DNA from: Micromonospora aurantiaca ATCC 27029
GTDB lineage: Bacteria > Actinomycetota > Actinomycetes > Mycobacteriales > Micromonosporaceae
DNA length: 64,000 bases
Reading direction: 5' to 3'
Assembly (NCBI RefSeq): GCF_000145235.1
Contig: NC_014391.1
Span: forward strand, 6,806,501 to 6,870,500
The stretch's first letter is position 1. Each line of letters opens with the position of its first letter. The translations under genes and the position numbers were made by a program. Under the pieces are notes generated by a model, which had not been told where the DNA came from, searched no databases, and saw nothing but the letters and a program-made list of their open reading frames with translations. Positions 59,140-64,000 of the stretch are shown here, one piece after another.

Positions 59140-60261
59140 GTGGAGAACTTCGCGCGGCTGCTGAAGGAGAGCTGGACCCTGGTCGAGGAGCACCGGGAGC
59201 GGCTCAGCGGTCACTTCTACGCCCGGCTGTTCCTCCTCGACCCGGAGCTGCGCAAGCTCTTCCCGGTGCAGATGAACGGCCAGGGGGACCGCATCCTGGA
59301 AGCCATCGTCACGGCCACCCAGACGGTGGGCGACCCGGAGAGCTTCGACGAGTACCTGCGCGCGCTGGGCCGGGACCACCGCAAGTACCACGTGTCGGCC
59401 GAGCACTACGCGACGATGGGCGTCGCGCTGCTCGACGCGCTGCGCAGCACCGCCGGGGACGGCTGGAACCTGGAGTACGACCAGGCGTGGCGGGAGGCGT
59501 ACGCCGGCATCAGCGAGCGGATGCTGGCCGGCGCGGAGGCGGACGAGAACCCGCCGTACTGGCACGCCGAGGTGCTGACGCACGAGCGGCACGGCCCGGA
59601 CACGGCGGTGCTGACCGTCCGCGCGCTCCAGGATCCGCTGCCGTGGCGGGCCGGCCAGTACGTGAGCGTGGAGGTGCCGCGCTACCACCCGCGGGTGTGG
59701 CGGACGTACTCGGTGGCGAACGCGCCGAACGAGGAGAACGTGCTGGAGTTCCACGTCCGGACGCCACCGGGTGCGGCCGGCTGGGTGTCCGGCGCGCTGG
59801 TGCGCCGTACCAAGCCGGGTGACCTGCTGCGGGTGGCCGCGCCGATGGGTTCGATGACGCTGGACCCGGAGTCCACCCGGGACGTCCTCTGCGTGGCCGG
59901 CGGGGTCGGCCTGGCGCCGATCAAGGCGCTCGTGGAGGAGCTGACCCGGGTCAACCGGACCCGCTGGGTGCACGTCTTCTACGGCGCGCGCCGCCCGGAC
60001 GAGCTGTACGGGCTGCCCGGCCTGGAGGACCTCGTCGCGTCCCACCCGTGGTTGTCGGTGACGCCGGCGTGCAGCGAGGACCCGGACTTCGGCGGCGAAC
60101 TCGGTGACGTCTCCGAGGTGGTCACCCGGTACGGCCCGTGGACCACGCACGACTGCTACGTCTCCGGCTCGGCCGCCATGGTCCGGGCCACCCTGCGGGC
60201 GCTCGCCGCCGACGACGTCCCGCCCGACCACATCCGGTACGACACGTTCGGCAACCTCTGA
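59140..60261 (+). CDS. Flavohemoprotein (nitric oxide dioxygenase type)
   Basis: 373 aa. GTG at 59140 with AAGGAG 9 nt upstream. Globin domain with proximal His89 ('YHVSAEHYATMGVALLDAL'), FAD domain 'RVWRTYSVANAP' and NAD domain 'VAGGVGLAPIKALVEEL', ending 'IRYDTFGNL'. Canonical layout, unlike the divergent copy at 46850. Expected to convert NO to nitrate. Divergent from the CPBP gene. Confidence 0.92.
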   Translation: MENFARLLKESWTLVEEHRERLSGHFYARLFLLDPELRKLFPVQMNGQGDRILEAIVTATQTVGDPESFDEYLRALGRDHRKYHVSAEHYATMGVALLDALRSTAGDGWNLEYDQAWREAYAGISERMLAGAEADENPPYWHAEVLTHERHGPDTAVLTVRALQDPLPWRAGQYVSVEVPRYHPRVWRTYSVANAPNEENVLEFHVRTPPGAAGWVSGALVRRTKPGDLLRVAAPMGSMTLDPESTRDVLCVAGGVGLAPIKALVEELTRVNRTRWVHVFYGARRPDELYGLPGLEDLVASHPWLSVTPACSEDPDFGGELGDVSEVVTRYGPWTTHDCYVSGSAAMVRATLRALAADDVPPDHIRYDTFGNL

Positions 60262-60277
60262 ACCTTGCTCCCCCCGA

Positions 60278-60319
60278 GCCGGGTCGCGTGCCCCCGCCCC
60301 CTGGGGCACGCGACCCGGC
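60278..60319. terminator. Bidirectional terminator between convergent genes
   Basis: Perfect 17-bp arms (GCCGGGTCGCGTGCCCC and complement) with an 8-nt loop, between the stops at 60261 and 60330. Confidence 0.85.
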
Positions 60320-60329
60320 CCCCCGTTTC

Positions 60330-61862
60330 TCAGTAACGCCAGGGGGTGCCGGTCTCGCGGTACTCCTCCACGGGCACGAGCGGCACGCCGGGTGCCATCC
60401 GGTCGACGTAGAGCCGCCCCTCCAGGTGGTCGATCTCATGTGCGACCAGCCGCGCCATCGCGTACTCGTAGGACGTGATCACCCGGCTGCCGTCCCACAG
60501 GGCGTGTTCCACGTCGATGCGCAGCGGCCGGGGCACCAGGCCGCGGTGGTCGAAGAAGGACAGGCAGCCCTCGTACTGCTCGTCGGTCTCGGTGGCGGCG
60601 TCCACCACCCGGGGGTTGAGCAGCACCACCGGGTCGGCCGCCCGGTCGGCCGGGCGCACGAGCGCCGCTGACCAGCCGATGCCGAGCTGGGGCGCGGCGA
60701 GGCCGACGCCCTTGCTGAACGGGTGCAGCTCGTCCAGGCGGACCAGCATCGCGGCGAGCCGGTCGATCACCTGCCGGGCGTGCTGTTCGTCGGCCGGCAG
60801 GTCGAACTGGCGGGCCCGCTGCCGCAGCAGGTCGTCGCCGCGCTGCACGATGCCCACGGCCCGCATCCGGTCGCTGGCCCGTACCCGGGCGCCGCCGGTG
60901 GGCGCGCTGTCCGGTTCGGCGTCCGGCTCGGGGCTGCGGAACCGCCACTGCATCCGGTAGCGGGCGTTCAGCGGCGGGTCGTCGGTCCCCCAGTCGAAGA
61001 CCACCCGGCCGCCGTCCGCCGAACGCTGGATCGGGGTACGCAGCGGCCCCTCCTCCGCCGACAGCGAGGTCTCCGCGCCCCACACCTTCGGGTCGAGGTC
61101 CGCGGGCAGGTCGAGCCGCACCGCCAGGTGCCGGGTGGGCAGGCGTACGGCCCGTTGGAACCAGGGGCCCCACTTGTCCCGGCCGACGCGGTACGCGTAC
61201 TCGATGGTGACCCGGTCGCCGGGGTAGAGCGGGAAGCGTCCCTCGTCGTTCTCGAACAGCAGCCAGATCTCCTTGAACGCGTCCCGGTCGTGTTTGGCCC
61301 GCCAGTGCATCGGCTCGCGTCCGTTGCCGTCGTCCCGGTACGCGGTGAGCTGCAGCTCGGCGAAGGTCAGCGGGTGTTCCCGGTGGTGCCGGTTGGAGCG
61401 GCCCGGGTCGTTGGGGTAGCGGTCGACGGCGACCCGGACCAGGTAGCGGGTGACCGGTTCGGTGCCCGCGTTGTACAGCTCCCGCCGGATCGCGCAGTGG
61501 TAGCCGTCCCCGGTGTGGGTGAGCGTGGCCATCTCCCGTTCCACCACGAGGCCGGTCCCCGGGGGCAGCCACTGGCCGGGCACGGGTGGGTCGCGGTGCG
61601 CAGTGCCGGTCCGGCCGTGCCGCAGCTCGTCGTACTCCCGGAAGCGCTGCCAGATCGCGCCGCTGGCCTCCAGGACGGCCTCGGCCCGGCGGGCGAAGTC
61701 CTCGGTGGGCCGGTGCCGACGCCCTTCGACGTGGCTGACGTAGGACGGGTCGAAGCCCATCATCGTGGCCAGTTGCTTCTTGGACAGCCCTCGGCCGGTC
61801 CGGTGCCGGGCGAGTTCGGCCGCGAACGAGTCCGCGGCACGCTCGATCGGTGAGGTCGTCAT
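60330..61862 (-). CDS. XRE helix-turn-helix / peptide deformylase fusion
   Basis: 510 aa. The ATG at 61862 (GAGGAAG upstream) is chosen over further upstream starts. Residues ~10-75 form an XRE domain ('GLSKKQLATMMGFDPSYVSH'). The middle ~250 residues form a beta-rich domain ('GDRVTIEYAYRVGRDKWGPW'). The C-terminal ~170 residues form a polypeptide deformylase with 'GVGLAAPQLG', 'EGCLSFF' and 'HEIDHLEG' metal-binding motifs. All three deformylase motifs are intact. A deformylase tied to a DNA-binding domain is unusual; it might regulate as well as deformylate. Confidence 0.9.
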   Translation of the reverse strand: MTTSPIERAADSFAAELARHRTGRGLSKKQLATMMGFDPSYVSHVEGRRHRPTEDFARRAEAVLEASGAIWQRFREYDELRHGRTGTAHRDPPVPGQWLPPGTGLVVEREMATLTHTGDGYHCAIRRELYNAGTEPVTRYLVRVAVDRYPNDPGRSNRHHREHPLTFAELQLTAYRDDGNGREPMHWRAKHDRDAFKEIWLLFENDEGRFPLYPGDRVTIEYAYRVGRDKWGPWFQRAVRLPTRHLAVRLDLPADLDPKVWGAETSLSAEEGPLRTPIQRSADGGRVVFDWGTDDPPLNARYRMQWRFRSPEPDAEPDSAPTGGARVRASDRMRAVGIVQRGDDLLRQRARQFDLPADEQHARQVIDRLAAMLVRLDELHPFSKGVGLAAPQLGIGWSAALVRPADRAADPVVLLNPRVVDAATETDEQYEGCLSFFDHRGLVPRPLRIDVEHALWDGSRVITSYEYAMARLVAHEIDHLEGRLYVDRMAPGVPLVPVEEYRETGTPWRY

Positions 61863-61983
61863 CAGCTTCCTCGTACGCGGGAAGACCATTTTCACGTTGA
61901 GTGGCTGAACGTGTACGGAAACTGCCTCGTATTCGACACTCACCTTGACTTTTCAGCGGCGTACGTCGATCCTTACGCCGTCT

Positions 61984-62009
61984 GCCGCCGGTTCTCCGGC
62001 GGCGTTTTT
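61984..62009 (+). terminator. Rho-independent-type terminator
   Basis: GCCGCCGG-TTCT-CCGGCGGC followed by GTTTTT in the 309-bp gap between 61862 and 62172; the T-tract reads on the plus strand. Confidence 0.8.
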
Positions 62010-62103
62010 CGTCTCCGAGGCCGGGTAGTACGCGACGGCCGTGGAGTGACGGGGACCTCCCCGCGACACCGCGGCACCACTTCCCCTCCCGCCGGGAGGG
62101 TGG

Positions 62104-62120
62104 TTAGGCTAGCCTTAGCT
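62104..62120 (+). promoter_or_regulatory. IdeR/DmdR-type iron box
   Basis: TTAGGCTAGCCTTAGCT closely follows the iron-box pattern TTAGGTTAGGCTAACCTAA and lies about 50 bp before the FhuF-like gene. Predicts repression when iron is sufficient. Confidence 0.75.
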
Positions 62121-62171
62121 TGGGTCGACGGCACGCGCCGACCGCAGGGCGACAGGACAGGGGACGGCCAG

Positions 62172-62966
62172 GTGACTGCGGTGATGCCGGGGCGCGACGC
62201 CGCCACCCCGCTCGCCCCTGTGACAGCGACCCTGCGCGCCATGTTCGGCACCGACGACCTGCCCGGGCTCGCACCCGGCCTGCTGGTCCACGACGAGCTG
62301 GACCGCTGGTCCCCGGCCACCCGGCTGATCGACGGCACGCTGCTGTCCGAGTTCCTGACCGCCGCCGGCCGCCGCTGGGGCGGCACCCCGCACGCGTGCG
62401 CCGCGCTGGCCTGGAAGTCCTACAGCTACTGGACCGCGCTACCCGCGGTGCTCGGCTGGGCGTCCGCCCGCCGGGTGCCGCTGCTCGACCCGGCCGACGT
62501 GCTCGTGCACTTCGAGGACCACCACCAGCTCCTCACCTTGGGACTGCGTGCCTCCACCCCGGTGGCGGTGCTGCCGAGCGACCCGCTGGCCCTCGCCGGC
62601 GCTCCGGGCGTACTGGTGGTCCCGGACGAGACGGCGCTGCTCGGCGCGCTGCGCGCGTCCCTGCTCGACGCCCACTTCGCCCCGCTGATCGGCGCCATCC
62701 AGGGCGAGGTCCGGATCGGCACCCGTACGCTGCTCGGCTCGGTGGCCTCCGGCATCGCCCACGGCATCCTGCGCGCGTCGGACGCGCTGCCCGGCTCGGC
62801 CACGGCGGCCGTCGGCACGCTGCTCGACGCGCTCGACCTGAGCGACCTGGTCGAACTGGTGCCCAGCCCGGCCGGCGAGCCGACTGTGCAGCGGCGCACC
62901 TGCTGCCTGGCGTTCACGCTGCCCCGGCCCAAGGTGTGCCAGGGCTGCTGCGTCCGCCAGGGCTGA
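62172..62966 (+). CDS. fhuF: FhuF-like ferric-siderophore reductase
   Basis: 264 aa. A GTG at 62172 is preferred (AGGGGA upstream); an in-frame extension to 61911 would cross the terminator and iron box. 'GGTPHACAALAWKSYSYW' in the middle, and the C-terminal [2Fe-2S] motif Cys244-Cys245-x10-Cys256-x2-Cys259 (plus Cys260). Such proteins reduce Fe(III) in imported siderophores in the cytoplasm. The upstream iron box supports this. Confidence 0.88.
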   Translation: MTAVMPGRDAATPLAPVTATLRAMFGTDDLPGLAPGLLVHDELDRWSPATRLIDGTLLSEFLTAAGRRWGGTPHACAALAWKSYSYWTALPAVLGWASARRVPLLDPADVLVHFEDHHQLLTLGLRASTPVAVLPSDPLALAGAPGVLVVPDETALLGALRASLLDAHFAPLIGAIQGEVRIGTRTLLGSVASGIAHGILRASDALPGSATAAVGTLLDALDLSDLVELVPSPAGEPTVQRRTCCLAFTLPRPKVCQGCCVRQG

Positions 62967-62970
62967 CCGC

Positions 62971-64000
62971 TCACTCGACCAGCGGCCGGACGTCCCACAA
63001 CCACACCCCGCCGGTACGCCTCGGCGTGATCCCGCTCAGCTCCGTCATCGCCCGGCGCAGCGCGTCGGCCTGCGGCAGCCGGGGGTCGAGGATCACCGCG
63101 CCGGCCCGCCAGTAGCGCAGGTCGTCCACGGCGGCCACCCGGTCCTGCGGCGTGATCGGCGGGACCGCGTCGGTGCGCCGTACCGTCTCGAAGAACGTGC
63201 TGGTGGGACGCGGCGGCGCGGTGAAGAGGGCGATCCGGTCCCCGCCCGGGCGGGTGTCCGGATAGAGGAAGTAGCCGCGGGCCAGCGGCATGTCCAGCCG
63301 GGTCTCGGCGGACCAGCGCAGCGGGACCGCGTACGTGGTGTCGGGCAGCGGCAGCGTGACGATGCTCCGCCCGCCGGCGACGTAGGGACGCCAGGCGCCG
63401 GAGGTGACGAACGTCGGAGTCGGGTCGAGGCGCTTCGCGGGCAGCGGGGTGGGCAGGATCGGCAGCAGCGCCATGGCGAGCACTGTGACGGTGGCGAACC
63501 GGATCTGGTCGCGCGCGTCCGGGTGCCGTACGGCGAGCCGCCGGGCCCGGTCGGCACCGAACGCGAGCAGCACGCCGATGATCGGGGTGAGCGCGAGCGA
63601 CCAGCGGGTGGGCACCACCGAGTGCAGGACCGGCAGGTTCTCCAGCGCGGCCCAGGGGCCGGGGATGCCGGTGTCCCGCCCGTCGTAGCGGATCTCCCGG
63701 CCGAGCGAGAAGAGTACGAACACGAGCCCGACCGCTGCCAGCCCGAGCACCACGGCGTTGCGGCGCAGCCACCAGACCAGCGCGATCACCAGGATCACCA
63801 GCGGCCAGCCGAAGAACGCGTTCTCCTCGGTGGCGTTCTTCACGAGCGGTTCGCTGCCCCGGGCGTCGCCCGCCACCGACTCCCGCGACCAGGCCACGTA
63901 CGCGGCGAGGTCGGTGGAGTAGCCCCGGATCAGCGTGGACAGCCCGCTGTACGCGCCGGGGCCGAAGAACTGCACCCAGAGCGGGTACGCGAGCAGCGCC
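62971..64000 (-). CDS. Membrane glycosyltransferase-like protein, 5' end cut by window
   Basis: The reading frame stays open to 64000 ('ALLAYPLWVQFFGPGAYSGL'), so the start lies outside the window. At least 343 residues are visible: several membrane segments ('FFGWPLVILVIALVWWL', 'VVLGLAAVGLVFVLFSLG', 'TRWSLALTPIIGVLLAFGAD') and a soluble C-terminal domain. This is the layout of polytopic lipid-sugar glycosyltransferase or DUF-type surface-polymer proteins. No catalytic motif is visible in this part. Confidence 0.75.
   Translation of the reverse strand, partial: ALLAYPLWVQFFGPGAYSGLSTLIRGYSTDLAAYVAWSRESVAGDARGSEPLVKNATEENAFFGWPLVILVIALVWWLRRNAVVLGLAAVGLVFVLFSLGREIRYDGRDTGIPGPWAALENLPVLHSVVPTRWSLALTPIIGVLLAFGADRARRLAVRHPDARDQIRFATVTVLAMALLPILPTPLPAKRLDPTPTFVTSGAWRPYVAGGRSIVTLPLPDTTYAVPLRWSAETRLDMPLARGYFLYPDTRPGGDRIALFTAPPRPTSTFFETVRRTDAVPPITPQDRVAAVDDLRYWRAGAVILDPRLPQADALRRAMTELSGITPRRTGGVWLWDVRPLVE

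Noticed and set aside
61911..62171. Longer start for the FhuF-like protein
   Set aside because: It would translate through a T-tailed terminator and the iron box.
1..64000. CRISPR array
   Set aside because: No regularly spaced direct repeats of 20-40 bp and no Cas-like proteins were seen.

Overview
The window is high-GC actinobacterial DNA. Gene content and protein style fit a Micromonospora-like organism (Micromonosporaceae); this is inferred from sequence style and was not confirmed by a search. Roughly the first 56.3 kb looks like integrated or accessory DNA. The last 7.7 kb, to the right of two tRNA genes, looks like ordinary chromosome.

Region 1 (1-20.7 kb, minus strand) is a conjugative-element module. 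A pilin-like protein, a polytopic VirB6-like protein, a PrgI-like protein, a VirB4 ATPase and a VirD4/TraG-like coupling ATPase are encoded with 4-bp overlaps. They are followed by a Replic_Relax-type protein and a long tail of small genes: a GGDEF protein, a double winged-helix protein, a lytic transglycosylase/M23 peptidase and a DUF4314 protein. Transfer is therefore probably by a type IV secretion system and not by a single FtsK/TraB translocase. Region 2 (19.1-22.8 kb) is mostly non-coding. It is packed with TGACA/TGTCA words, holds a perfect 14-bp-arm hairpin and is interrupted by an intact IS3-family element. Near-identical 38-bp boxes stand in front of both divergent operons.

Region 3 (22.8-30.4 kb, mostly plus strand) carries a degenerate methylase-like protein, an active-looking amino-DNA methylase, a PAPS-reductase-like PP-loop protein, a frameshifted cytosine-5 methyltransferase, a convergent NYN/OST-HTH protein, and an excisionase plus tyrosine integrase. 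A LexA-box-preceded gene remnant lies just past the integrase and may mark an element edge.

Region 4 (30.6-48.1 kb, minus strand) is a class I lanthipeptide cluster of the FxLD type. It has a 66-aa precursor, a full-length LanB, a stand-alone elimination-domain protein, LanC and a protein-isoaspartate-type methyltransferase. Upstream lies a tightly coupled set of unusual partners: a SAM methyltransferase, a lipoprotein, a histone-deacetylase-fold amidohydrolase, a PLP histidine-decarboxylase-like enzyme, an amino-acid permease, a GNAT and a flavohemoprotein. A divergent XRE regulator and a short-chain dehydrogenase follow (48.4-50.5 kb).

Region 5 (50.5-56.3 kb) holds a decayed gene, a subtilisin-like protease plus AAA ATPase pair resembling the IetAS anti-phage system with its own divergent, probably leaderless HTH regulator, and a rearranged IS110-type transposase remnant. 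It ends at tRNA-Arg(ACG), whose 3' end faces the island. After tRNA-Ser(GCT) come core-like genes: a Lys/Ala-repeat protein, a CPBP protease, a flavohemoprotein, an XRE-peptide deformylase fusion, an FhuF-like protein under a probable IdeR box, and a partial membrane protein.

At least four genes carry a single apparent indel, often in a short homopolymer. This means either gene decay or residual sequencing errors, and it should be resolved before functions are assigned to them.
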